Origin: Hyphomonadaceae bacterium
Lineage (GTDB): Bacteria > Pseudomonadota > Alphaproteobacteria > Caulobacterales > Hyphomonadaceae
Direction of reading: 5' to 3'
Length of the DNA stretch: 64,000 nucleotides
Assembly: GCA_028285145.1 (NCBI GenBank)
Contig: JANQQC010000017.1
Span: 1-64,000, forward strand
Positions 33,374 through 41,787 of the stretch are shown in pieces; position 1 is the first letter of the stretch; every line of letters starts with the position of its first letter. A program made the translations under genes and the position numbers. The notes under the pieces were generated by a model. That model was given only the letters and a program-made list of their open reading frames with translations, was not told the origin of the DNA and ran no database searches.

Positions 33374-34548
33374 TCCTCGAAAACCAGTTCCGGCGCTGGC
33401 TTCGTCTCCAGTGTGTCGAGGCTGATGGCGACCCGCCTCGCAAGCGTCGTGAAGAGTTTGCCAGTTTCCTCGTCTGTGACAGCAGCAGGCGTTCCGGCGT
33501 CTCCACCTTCGCGAATGGCCTGCAGCATAGGTAACTCAGCCAGAACCGGCAGGCCGAGCGCTGCGGCAATGCGTGAGCCGCCGCCTTCGCCCATCAGGTA
33601 ATGGCGATCTCCACCGGGCCCTTCGAACCAGCTTAAGGTCTCCACCACGCCGAGAACGGGCACCGCCGTCTTTGCGAACATGGCCGCGCCGCGACGAACA
33701 TCGGCTAACGCTACCTCCTGCGGCGTGGTCACGATCACGGCAGCTGTCACCGGCACACGCTGGGCAATCGCCAACTGGGCGTCGCCTGTGCCCGGCGGTG
33801 TGTCTATGATCAGCAGGTCGAGGGGGTCGTCCGCTGTGCCCCAGGCGGCATCGTTCAGCATTTGCGTGATGGCTGACATAACGATTGGCCCACGCCAGAT
33901 CATCGGGGCATCAGGGTCGGACAGATAGCCGATAGACAGCGTTTTCAGGCCATGCGCCTCTACCGGAATAAGCTTCTTGTCTCCGCCTGCGCCGGGCTGC
34001 TCATCTACGGTTCCAAGCATTGTGGGAATGGATGGGCCATAGATATCGGCATCAAGCAGACCGACTTTCATGCCCGCTTTTGCCATGGCGGCTGCGAGAT
34101 TGACGGCGACGGTCGACTTACCGACCCCGCCCTTGGCGCTGGCAACGACAAGAATTCGGGAGATTCCCTCGATTTTCTTGGTTTCTGACGGTGTGGGCGC
34201 GCCATCTGAAAGGGCCTGATCGGACAGGCGTGCGCCTTTGCGGACGCGTTGTGTCGCAGGCGAAGACGGGGTCAGCGGCACTTTGGGAGCGGGCGATGGT
34301 TCCTGGATGGACCGTTCTGCGGTCAAAACAGCGCTCGCCTCGACAACGCCTCTAACCCCGCGCGCGGCTGCTTCCGCATCCATTCTTCTGCGTTCAGCGG
34401 TCTCCATGTCGCTTGGATCCGCCTCGATCACGAGCACAGCACGCCGCTGCTCATCCAGTCGTACCGATTGGAGCCAGCGTGGGTCTCCGAGCGCTTTTCG
34501 AACCGCAGATTCAACGGTTTGCGCTTTCTCGGCTCTGCTGCGGAACAT
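33370..34548 (-). CDS. Mrp/ApbC-family P-loop ATPase
   Basis: A 392-residue Fe-S cluster carrier-type ATPase. The start at 34548 has AAGGAGG upstream. The N-terminal DUF59/MIP18-like region (about 1-75) is followed by a Pro/Ser linker, then the P-loop GGVGKST, SATM-type switch regions (GLLDADIYGPSIP) and LLIIDTPPGTGD. Classical Mrp proteins carry a CxxC pair that holds the cluster; here the equivalent segment reads SWFEGPGGDRHYLMGEGGG with no cysteine, as in several alphaproteobacterial members. The function may thus differ from that of E. coli Mrp. It is divergent from hflK. Confidence 0.9.
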   Translation of the reverse strand: MFRSRAEKAQTVESAVRKALGDPRWLQSVRLDEQRRAVLVIEADPSDMETAERRRMDAEAAARGVRGVVEASAVLTAERSIQEPSPAPKVPLTPSSPATQRVRKGARLSDQALSDGAPTPSETKKIEGISRILVVASAKGGVGKSTVAVNLAAAMAKAGMKVGLLDADIYGPSIPTMLGTVDEQPGAGGDKKLIPVEAHGLKTLSIGYLSDPDAPMIWRGPIVMSAITQMLNDAAWGTADDPLDLLIIDTPPGTGDAQLAIAQRVPVTAAVIVTTPQEVALADVRRGAAMFAKTAVPVLGVVETLSWFEGPGGDRHYLMGEGGGSRIAAALGLPVLAELPMLQAIREGGDAGTPAAVTDEETGKLFTTLARRVAISLDTLETKPAPELVFED

Positions 34549-34647
34549 GATGCCTCCTTGAAGCGCGTGCGATAACTTCCAAATATTGGCCCATATGGTG
34601 TAAGGCCAGCACTTACGCAAAGTAGTCACTTGAAATGAGGAGGGCGC

Positions 34648-35769
34648 ATGCCCTGGGATGACAAGACTTCGGGCGATGCCCCCAAATCAGCCGGAGGCCC
34701 CTGGGGCGGCGGCTCCGGCGGTGGCGGCGACAATAATGGCGGCTCGCCGTGGAACCGTCCGGGCGGCGGCGGCAGCGGCGGCCCGGATCTGGAAGACCAG
34801 ATGCGCCGGATGCAGGAGCGCTTCAAGCGCGGCGTTGGCGGTCGTGGCGGCGGAAGCGGTGGTGGACGCCGCGGACCGAATTTCGGCCCGTTTGGATTTC
34901 TGGTTGTGGCGCTTGTGGGTGTCTTCGCATGGCTCTCAACCGGTGTCGTGATTGTCGATGCCGGTCAGCAGGCTTCAATTTTCCGCTTTGGGAAATGGCA
35001 GACGAATTTCGGTTCCGGCATCCATTTCCACTTGCCGAGCCCCATTGAAACCCACGTCATTGTTCCGGTCGAGGAGCAGCAGGAATTGCGGATTGGCCTT
35101 GTTGCCGAAGACAGCCTGATGCTCACTCAGGACGAAAACATCGCCGACCTGCAGTTTTCGGTGTTCTGGAAGGTGAAGACAGATGCACCTCAGGACTTCA
35201 TCCTGAACGTGAAAGAGCCTGAAGAAGCTGTGGAACAGGTTGCCGAGTCTGTGATGCGTGAGGTGGTTGGTAAGAGCCAGCTGCAGAATGTCATCACGAC
35301 CGGACGAGATGTTGTGCAGGCTGAAGTCGAGGATCAGGTTCAGGCGCTTCTCGATGACTATCGCGCTGGGATCGAAATTCTGGACGTGCAGATCGCTCGG
35401 TCAGATCCACCCGCTCCGGTGATTGAGGCGTTTAACGACGTGAACGTCGCTGAGCAGGATGCCGAGACCAATATCAACCAGGCGACCCGCGATGCGAACC
35501 AGGTCGTCCCGCAGGCCCGTGGTACGGCCCAGCGCCTCCTTCAGGAAGCAGAGGGTTATCGTGACCGTGTCATTGCGGATGCAACAGGTGAAGCATCTCG
35601 TTTTGAGCAGATTTACGAAGAGTATCGTCAGGCCCCGCGCGTGACCCGCGAGCGGATGTACCTTGAGACCATGGAGAGAGTCCTCGGCCGAGCCGACAAG
35701 ACTGTGCTCGACAGCGATTCGGGAGCGGTGCCCTATCTGCCGCTCGACCGTGTCGACCGCCGGCAATAG
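34648..35769 (+). CDS. hflK: HflK, FtsH protease modulator subunit
   Basis: A 373-residue band-7/SPFH protein that with HflC surrounds FtsH and controls degradation of membrane proteins. The N-terminal 85 residues are glycine-rich and include PWNRPGGGG-type repeats and an amphipathic EDQMRRMQERFKRG helix, a hallmark of HflK. A single membrane span (FGFLVVALVGVFAWLSTGVVIVD) precedes the SPFH domain, which ends in a coiled coil. ATG 34648 has GAGGAGG just upstream. hflC follows 15 bases after the stop. The gene is divergent from the Mrp gene. Confidence 0.95.
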   Translation: MPWDDKTSGDAPKSAGGPWGGGSGGGGDNNGGSPWNRPGGGGSGGPDLEDQMRRMQERFKRGVGGRGGGSGGGRRGPNFGPFGFLVVALVGVFAWLSTGVVIVDAGQQASIFRFGKWQTNFGSGIHFHLPSPIETHVIVPVEEQQELRIGLVAEDSLMLTQDENIADLQFSVFWKVKTDAPQDFILNVKEPEEAVEQVAESVMREVVGKSQLQNVITTGRDVVQAEVEDQVQALLDDYRAGIEILDVQIARSDPPAPVIEAFNDVNVAEQDAETNINQATRDANQVVPQARGTAQRLLQEAEGYRDRVIADATGEASRFEQIYEEYRQAPRVTRERMYLETMERVLGRADKTVLDSDSGAVPYLPLDRVDRRQ

Positions 35770-35784
35770 GCGAGGAGAAGAGAC

Positions 35785-36675
35785 ATGAGAATTTTTGGTT
35801 GGCTTTTTGCCATTGTGGCAGTTCTCGCAGTGATCATTGCGCTGAACTCTTTCTATACCGTCCGTCAGGACCAACAGGCGCTGGTGCTCCAGTTCGGTGA
35901 TCCGGTTGAAGTACGAAATGCACCCGGTACTGATCAGGCCGGTCTCTACTTCAAGGTACCCATCGCTCAGCAGGTGACGATTCTGGACCGGAAGAATATC
36001 GGTCTCGATATCTCTGACATCGAAGTGCTCGCTTCCGATCAGCGTCGTCTGACTGTCGATGCCTTTGTGCGCTGGCGGATTGCTGATCCGCTACAGTTCT
36101 ACCAGCGTCTTCGTACGGAAGAAGCAGCCGCCGCCCAGCTCGATCGGTTCACCGAGTCTGCAATTCGGGAAGCGCTTGGTGACGTGCCTGTGCCAGAAAT
36201 CATTTCCGGGCAACGGTCCGCACTGATGAACCGGATTCGCGAGACTGTGAACGCCAATATCAGTGGCACCGGCATCGACATTATCGATGTCCGTATTCGC
36301 CAGGCTGACCTTCCGGCGGCCATTGCTGAAGGTGTCTACAACCGAATGCGCACCGCGCGTCAGCAGGAAGCGGAACGTATCCGCGCTGAAGGTGAGGAGC
36401 GTGCGCGCCTTATCCGAGCGACCGCGGAACGGGAAGCTGTGGTGATTGAAGCGCAGGCGCGTGAAGAAGCTGAGAAAATTCGCGGTGAAGGCGATGCGCA
36501 GCGGAATGCAATCTATGCTGCGGCATACAATCGCGATGCAGACTTCTTCCGGTTCTATCGTTCGCTTCTGGCGTGCGAGAATGCTCTCGGAGATGGAACA
36601 CGCCTCGTGATCGGCCCAGACAATCTCGGCGTTTGCGACGTGTTCTCCAACCAGGCCGCCGAGACAGGCCGGTAG
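35785..36675 (+). CDS. hflC: HflC, FtsH protease modulator subunit
   Basis: A 296-residue partner of HflK, with an N-terminal membrane segment (WLFAIVAVLAVIIALNSF) followed by the SPFH domain. The core patterns DQQALVLQFGDPV, RIADPLQFYQRL and a long coiled coil (EEAEKIRGEGDAQRNAIYAAA) match the family. GGAG precedes its ATG. It is followed by a DUF2065 protein and degP, an order conserved in many alphaproteobacteria, which supports joint envelope quality control. Confidence 0.95.
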   Translation: MRIFGWLFAIVAVLAVIIALNSFYTVRQDQQALVLQFGDPVEVRNAPGTDQAGLYFKVPIAQQVTILDRKNIGLDISDIEVLASDQRRLTVDAFVRWRIADPLQFYQRLRTEEAAAAQLDRFTESAIREALGDVPVPEIISGQRSALMNRIRETVNANISGTGIDIIDVRIRQADLPAAIAEGVYNRMRTARQQEAERIRAEGEERARLIRATAEREAVVIEAQAREEAEKIRGEGDAQRNAIYAAAYNRDADFFRFYRSLLACENALGDGTRLVIGPDNLGVCDVFSNQAAETGR

Positions 36676-36684
36676 GACACCGCA

Positions 36685-36885
36685 TTGGACGTCGGCACGA
36701 TCCTTCTTGCCGGCGTCGGGATGTGGCTTCTGGCCGAAGGACTGCTCTATGCCGGGGCACCGGATCTGCTCCGGCGTCTCGGTGCATTGCTGTCACGGCT
36801 AACAACGGAGGAAGTGCGCTCAGCTGGCCTCTGGTCGGCCGCGCTGGGTGCGCTCATCCTGTATATTGCACTGCGCTTCACGTGA
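36685..36885 (+). CDS. DUF2065 (YjeT-like) small membrane protein
   Basis: A 66-residue inner-membrane protein with two hydrophobic segments (ILLAGVGMWLLAEGLLYAG and GLWSAALGALILYIAL). The TTG start at 36685 lies 9 bases after the hflC stop. DUF2065 proteins typically sit just downstream of hflC, as here. The biochemical role is unknown. The context suggests an accessory of the HflKC-FtsH complex. The small size makes the start less certain. Confidence 0.75.
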   Translation: MDVGTILLAGVGMWLLAEGLLYAGAPDLLRRLGALLSRLTTEEVRSAGLWSAALGALILYIALRFT

Positions 36886-36958
36886 TCCGTTGCACCTCGT
36901 CAACGAAGCGCCATAGTCTTATGGCGTTTCTGTAACCCAGCAGATGGAGACCGGCCTT

Positions 36959-38404
36959 ATGGCGAATTGGCGTCACGCAGCCCTTGTCGGATCATTGATG
37001 GCGGTGTGCGGCCCGGCCGCCGGGCAGTTGCTGTCCGAACCGCTCTCCAGCGTCGACCAGCGCGTGGCTCCGGAAAGCTTTTCGGAACTGTCCAAGCGGC
37101 TGATGCCTGCCGTCGTCAATATCTCCACAAGCCAGACCATCGCCACGGGAGGATTGCCGACCTTCCCTGATGGATCGCCGCTGGAACAGTTCAACGAGTT
37201 TTTCGGCCGCGATGATGACGGCTTTCGCCGCGAAGGCTCCCTCGGGTCCGGCTTTGTGATCTCCTCTGACGGCCTGATCGTGACAAACAACCATGTCATT
37301 GAAGGAGCCGACGAGATTGAGGTCATCTTTCATGATGAGCGCGTGCTCGAGGCTGAACTGATTGGCCGTGACGCAGACACCGACCTCGCCGTGCTACGCG
37401 TGCGCAGCAGCACGCCGCTCGCCTTTGTCGAGTTCGCAGACAGTGATGCCGCTGAAGTGGGCGACTGGGTGATGGCGATCGGGAACCCCTTCGGATTCGG
37501 CGGATCGGTTTCTGCGGGAATCATCTCCGCCCGCAACCGGAACATTCAGGCCGGGCGCTATGACGATTTCATTCAAACCGACGCTGCGATCAATCGCGGC
37601 AATTCCGGGGGCCCGCTCTTCAACCTGTCGGGTCAGGTCGTCGGCGTGAACACGGCGATCATTTCGCCAACTGGCGGTTCGGTCGGGATCGGCTTTTCCA
37701 TTCCGGCCAATCTCGCCAAACGGGTCAGCGGTCAGCTGACCGAGTTCGGTAAGGCGCGACGCGGTTGGCTTGGCGTCAATGTGCAGGATGTCGATAACGC
37801 CATTGCGGAAGCTTACGGGCTGTCGGGCGATGATGGTGTGATCGTGACCAGCGTCGATGAGGCAGGACCCGCCAGTGAAGCAGACCTTGAAGTCGGCGAT
37901 CTGATCCTTGATTTCGATGGGAGGCGCGTGGAAGGCGTTCGCAGCCTGACGCGGATCGTTGCCGACACCGAAATCGGCAAGACGGTTGAGATTGAACTCG
38001 TCCGCGATAGGAGGGCCCGGCAGACCTCCGTGGTCTTAGGCGAGCTTGACCTTGGCGATGACGAGGCGGACGCCCCTGAAATTCCTCAGACAGCTCTGAA
38101 CGACAATGAAATCGGCGTGGAGTTTGCCGAGATCGATGATGATGCCCGCCGCCGTTTCGGTATCCCACGTGACATTGAAGGCGTGCTTGTGCAGTCGGTC
38201 AGCCCGCGTGGTCCGAGCTTCGGTCAGCTCGTGAAAGGCGACGTGATTGTCGAAATGGGGTTCGAGACCGTTGCCTCCATCGACGAAGCGGCAGCAGCCA
38301 TCGAAACCGCCAAGTCTGATGCGTCCGGGCGGCCGCTCCTGCTCAGGATCAATCGCCGTGGGCAGGATGCCTTTATCTCAATCGAGTTGAATGACGCCTC
38401 ATAG
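36959..38404 (+). CDS. degP: DegP/HtrA periplasmic serine protease
   Basis: A 481-residue DegP-type protease/chaperone for misfolded envelope proteins. ATG 36959 (MANWRHAAL) is preferred: GGAG at 36947-36950 is well placed, and it leads into a signal peptide ending near PAAGQ. The catalytic triad is H112 (TNNHVIEG), D142 (DTDLAVLR) and S216 (GNSGGPL). Two PDZ domains follow, about 270-345 and 380-480. It is the last gene of the hflK-hflC-DUF2065 group, consistent with combined cleanup of inner-membrane and periplasmic proteins. The promoter may be shared with hflK. Confidence 0.95.
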   Translation: MANWRHAALVGSLMAVCGPAAGQLLSEPLSSVDQRVAPESFSELSKRLMPAVVNISTSQTIATGGLPTFPDGSPLEQFNEFFGRDDDGFRREGSLGSGFVISSDGLIVTNNHVIEGADEIEVIFHDERVLEAELIGRDADTDLAVLRVRSSTPLAFVEFADSDAAEVGDWVMAIGNPFGFGGSVSAGIISARNRNIQAGRYDDFIQTDAAINRGNSGGPLFNLSGQVVGVNTAIISPTGGSVGIGFSIPANLAKRVSGQLTEFGKARRGWLGVNVQDVDNAIAEAYGLSGDDGVIVTSVDEAGPASEADLEVGDLILDFDGRRVEGVRSLTRIVADTEIGKTVEIELVRDRRARQTSVVLGELDLGDDEADAPEIPQTALNDNEIGVEFAEIDDDARRRFGIPRDIEGVLVQSVSPRGPSFGQLVKGDVIVEMGFETVASIDEAAAAIETAKSDASGRPLLLRINRRGQDAFISIELNDAS

Positions 38405-38438
38405 AAAAAGCCGCAGCCCTATTCGGGCCGCGGCGTTT
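38405..38438. terminator. Likely bidirectional terminator between degP and sppA
   Basis: A hairpin of CCGC and GCCC (38411-38419) with GGGC and GCGG (38425-38433), one mismatch, loop TATTC. An A-run precedes it and a short T-run follows. It lies in the 56-base space between convergent stops. Confidence 0.6.
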
Positions 38439-38460
38439 CCAACTTCATTAAAGGGTATGT

Positions 38461-40227
38461 CTAGCGCTCCCGGATGACGGGTGCGCTTGCCCGCAACTCT
38501 CCGGATTGGATCGCGGCGAGTTCCTCAATCATTCCGATAAGACGCTCATCACCTGCAATGCTGCTGAGGACAGCGGCTGCACGAACCGACTCTGACGACG
38601 CTCCGAAGAAGTCTTCCAAGGCTTCGAATCCTTGCTTCTGGGCTGGGAAGTAGAGCAGGCGAACTTCCTGATCTTCGTCGATTTCGGCGAGCGCCTTGGC
38701 GCGTTCGACGGCGACATTGAAGCCGCCAATCGTATCGACAAGGCCCCGTTCCTTGGCATCGACACCGCTCCAGACACGGCCGCGTGCGCGGTCGTGAACT
38801 TCATCGACGGTCATACCGCGTCCGTCAGCCACCAGGCTGGTGAAGCGATCATAGCCGCGCTTCAGCCATTCGCGGACTTCGGCCCGCTGACCGTCGGTGA
38901 AGGCGTCGGCACCGTAGGCGTCTGCGAACTCGCCACCCACAGTGACGTTGTCGATGTTGATGCCGATCCGGCCAAGCCCCTCGGCGATCGCGAACTTGCC
39001 ACCAAAGATGCCGATCGAACCGGTAATGGTGGATTCGTTTGCGACGATCTCGTCAGCACCGGTTGAGACATAGTACCCACCCGAGGCTGCGACGGAGCCC
39101 ATAGAGACTACTACAGGCTTACCCATCTCCTGAACCCGCTCAACGGCGCGCCAGATCTGGTCAGAGGCTGTTGGCGATCCGCCCGGGCTGTCGACGCGGA
39201 AGACCACGGCACGCACGCTCTCATTGCGGCCGGCATCAAGAATGGATGCGGCGATGAAATCGGATGCAAACCCTCCGGAGCCGCCGAAAATGTCTTCCTC
39301 ACCGGGGCCGGTAATGATGGGTCCCTGACCACCGACAACAGCAATCATCGGCACACCAGCTCTGGCGACCGGGGGTGTATAGGATGCCACGTCCAGCAAC
39401 TCAGCAATTCCTGCCCGGGCTTCAGCAGCCTCTCGGGCATCTTCCGGCCAGCCAAGCGTGTCCGCGAAACCTGCCTCGATGAACTCATCGGCACTCAGCG
39501 CCCCTGATTCCAGAACAATGCGAGCATCCTCGACCGTCATATTCCGGTCCTGGGCGATGTCGCGCAGGGAGATCGCCCACAGGTCTTCTGCCAGTTCCAG
39601 CAAAGCTTCGCGGTGCGGTTCGGTAAAGCCCTCCTCCTGATAGGAGTTTGGTGCGTTCTTGTATTCGTAGAAGGCTTCAATCTCGGGGGTAATGGAGAGG
39701 TTGTCGAACAGGCCCTTCAGAAACTGGGTTTCCAGAGAGATGCCAGTGGCGAAGACATCGGAGCCGGGCTGAATCCAGATTTCGTCGGCTGCCGAGATCG
39801 CGCGCAGCGCTGACGGGCCGGTTCCCCCAAAGGTGCCTTGGGTGTGGGCAATAACGAACTTGCCATTCTCGCGAAGTCCAATCAGAGCGGCCCGCAATTC
39901 TTCGGCGCGCGCGCTGCCAACGCCGAAGCTGCTGCCACGAATGAAGACGCCTTTCACACTGTCATCGGTTTCGGCGGCCTTCAGCCGCGTAATGATGGTC
40001 GTAAAGCCCGGTTGGCCTGCAAAAGCCGCAAGGCCGGATGTGGGGGCTTGATCGGGAAGCTCCTCTCGCAGGTCCAGCGTGAGGACCAGACTGTCCGGCT
40101 GTGGCTCGGTCGCGGTCGCAGCACCAATAATGCCGCTGACTGTCAGCACGCCAATAAGAAGAAAAAGTAGGAGCGCCGCAAATGCGCCCGCCAGTGAGAG
40201 AAGGAAAGTCTTCAAGATCAACTCCAC
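38461..40227 (-). CDS. sppA: Signal peptide peptidase SppA, long form
   Basis: A 588-residue, long (67K-type) SppA that degrades cleaved signal peptides in the inner membrane. A single N-terminal span (about 6-33) is followed by two ClpP-like domains. The catalytic dyad is split: the lysine is K190 in YEYKNAPNSY of the N-terminal half, and the serine is S382 in SVAASGGYYVS of the C-terminal half, as in E. coli. The VVFRVDSPGGSPTASDQIWR motif matches. The C-terminal tail is poorly conserved. The gene is convergent with degP, extending the quality-control group. Confidence 0.93.
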   Translation of the reverse strand: MELILKTFLLSLAGAFAALLLFLLIGVLTVSGIIGAATATEPQPDSLVLTLDLREELPDQAPTSGLAAFAGQPGFTTIITRLKAAETDDSVKGVFIRGSSFGVGSARAEELRAALIGLRENGKFVIAHTQGTFGGTGPSALRAISAADEIWIQPGSDVFATGISLETQFLKGLFDNLSITPEIEAFYEYKNAPNSYQEEGFTEPHREALLELAEDLWAISLRDIAQDRNMTVEDARIVLESGALSADEFIEAGFADTLGWPEDAREAAEARAGIAELLDVASYTPPVARAGVPMIAVVGGQGPIITGPGEEDIFGGSGGFASDFIAASILDAGRNESVRAVVFRVDSPGGSPTASDQIWRAVERVQEMGKPVVVSMGSVAASGGYYVSTGADEIVANESTITGSIGIFGGKFAIAEGLGRIGINIDNVTVGGEFADAYGADAFTDGQRAEVREWLKRGYDRFTSLVADGRGMTVDEVHDRARGRVWSGVDAKERGLVDTIGGFNVAVERAKALAEIDEDQEVRLLYFPAQKQGFEALEDFFGASSESVRAAAVLSSIAGDERLIGMIEELAAIQSGELRASAPVIRER

Positions 40228-40523
40228 AGCATCTTGATGGATTTATTGTTTATCGAAAAATGATATGGTGCGAATATGCGCTCGTGTCAAAATTTTACTA
40301 CTGAGTATTTGGCTGAACTGAGAAAAACATCTGCGTTTTGAAACCTGTGAGGGCAGGGTTAGGGCAGGAAAAATCCTGCTTTCGATCCAAGCTTCCCAAA
40401 GATGCGGCGCTCCTGAGCCAAACTATGCGTCGGGCGCGGCGGTTGCCTGTCGGGCCGGGCAGTGGACACGCAACAGATGAAGTATTGCAAGCCTAGGGAG
40501 AAGGGGTTATCTCGCCCACCTGT
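40228..40523. other. sppA promoter side and spacer before tRNA-Gln
   Basis: 296 bases without a gene. The first 90 bases are AT-rich (ATCGAAAAATGATATGG) and probably hold the sppA promoter. A short hairpin, GCAGGA 40364-40369 with TCCTGC 40374-40379 and AAAA loop, followed by TTTC, may terminate a transcript. The rest shows nothing I can assign. Confidence 0.4.
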
Positions 40524-40598
40524 TGGGGCGTCGCCAAGCGGTAAGGCACCGGTTTTTGGTATCGGCATTCCCAGGTTCGAATCCTGGCGCCCCAGCCA
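40524..40598 (+). tRNA. tRNA-Gln (anticodon TTG)
   Basis: A complete cloverleaf with encoded CCA. Acceptor TGGGGCG (40524-40530) pairs with CGCCCCA (40588-40594), then discriminator G and CCA. The D arm has AAGCGGTAAGGC, the anticodon loop is TTTTGGT with anticodon TTG, and the T arm reads CCAGGTTCGAATCCTGG. It closely matches E. coli tRNA-Gln(TTG). No integrase or direct repeat of its 3' end is visible nearby. Confidence 0.97.
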
Positions 40599-40983
40599 AC
40601 ACTCCAACACTGCCCGAAAATCGACCACTTCTCTGCATTAGTGTGTTGACGACGACCTGTCGCGCGCTCGAAATGTGAATCAGAGATGAACCTTGTTGAT
40701 CCTCGGCGTTCGTGTTGCTAGCGTCAGCCAAGGCATGAGGGGCTTCGTGCCGAAAGGCTTTAGCCTACTCAGACCATCGATAGAGAGAGTGACAAACACT
40801 CCGATACAAATTGGGGAGGTGAGACGGCCAGAAGGCCCATCTTCCGAAATAACTAGTGCGGCCTTGTTTGCGTGGCCGGGGATTTAGAGTTGGCGGTCGC
40901 TGTGAGTGCGCACCGCTGAAACAGTTTTTACGCGTATGGGCAAAGACCCTTGCGCGCCCTTCGGAGAGTGAGAGGCGAACCTC
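40599..40983. other. Intergenic region between tRNA-Gln and TonB cluster
   Basis: 385 bases that probably include the promoter of the DUF3450-TtpC operon. I see no Fur-box-like match here and no open frame with good support. Short GC-rich motifs occur, but none forms a clear dyad. Confidence 0.4.
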
Positions 40984-41757
40984 ATGAGAAAAGTTTTGAC
41001 ACCAGCCTGCGGCGCTATCGCCGCTGCGCTGATTGCAGGCCTGGCGCTGCCGGCACAGGCGCAGGGTCTCCGGCCCGCCCTGGAAACCGGCGAGGCGGCC
41101 ACGAGAGAGGCCGAGCAAGTTCAGAACCGCATCAATCAGCTCGATGACGAGCGCTCGGACATGGTTCGCGAGTATCGGACCCTTCTGCAGCGCCGGGACG
41201 CCTCCGAGCTTTATGCGCGCCAGCAGGAAAAGGTTGTTGAGAGCCAGCGCCGTGAACTGGAGTCGCTGACCGAACAGCTCGGCCGCGTTGACGAGATCAC
41301 AGCGCAAACAGTGCCGATGCTTCTCGACATGGTCACGGATTTGAAAACCTTCGTCGCTGCAGACCTTCCATTCAAGCGTGAAGAGCGTCAGACCCGCCTC
41401 GATGCGCTAGATGCCGCCATGGTCAACCCGCAGGTCACCACTGCTGAGCGCTATCGCCTGATCATCGAGGCTTACCAGGCTGAGATGGAGTATGGACGCA
41501 CCGTCGATACTTGGGAGGAAACGATCCAGATCGATGGCGCGGACGTGAATGTTGAGATGTTCAACTATGGACGTATCGCGCTCGTCTACATCGCCCCGAA
41601 CGGTGATGCTGCCCGCTGGGATCGGTCTTCGAACTCCTGGGCTCCGCTGTCGGGCTCATACGACTCCGATATTCGCCAGGCGATCCGGATCGCCGAAGGT
41701 AAGACACAGCAGGCGGTCATGTGGGCCCCTGTTCAGAAACTCTCGGTTGGCCAGTAG
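40984..41757 (+). CDS. DUF3450 periplasmic protein of TonB cluster
   Basis: A 257-residue DUF3450 (PF11932) protein with a signal peptide (PACGAIAAALIAGLALPAQAQG region) and a long coiled coil (about 35-110). The later segment (RLIIEAYQAEMEYGRTVDTWEE) and the ending PVQKLSVGQ match the family. DUF3450 proteins are found with TtpC-type ExbB proteins in TonB systems and may bridge the motor to the outer membrane. It begins the cluster TtpC, ExbB, ExbD, ExbD, TonB. The biochemical role is not known. Confidence 0.82.
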   Translation: MRKVLTPACGAIAAALIAGLALPAQAQGLRPALETGEAATREAEQVQNRINQLDDERSDMVREYRTLLQRRDASELYARQQEKVVESQRRELESLTEQLGRVDEITAQTVPMLLDMVTDLKTFVAADLPFKREERQTRLDALDAAMVNPQVTTAERYRLIIEAYQAEMEYGRTVDTWEETIQIDGADVNVEMFNYGRIALVYIAPNGDAARWDRSSNSWAPLSGSYDSDIRQAIRIAEGKTQQAVMWAPVQKLSVGQ

Positions 41758-41787
41758 GCCGTCCTAGCGATCAAGAGGTTCAGTTTC

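Noticed and set aside
40524..40598. tRNA-Gln as an integration site with a genomic island
   Set aside because: No integrase, direct repeat of the tRNA end, or change in gene type was seen on either side.
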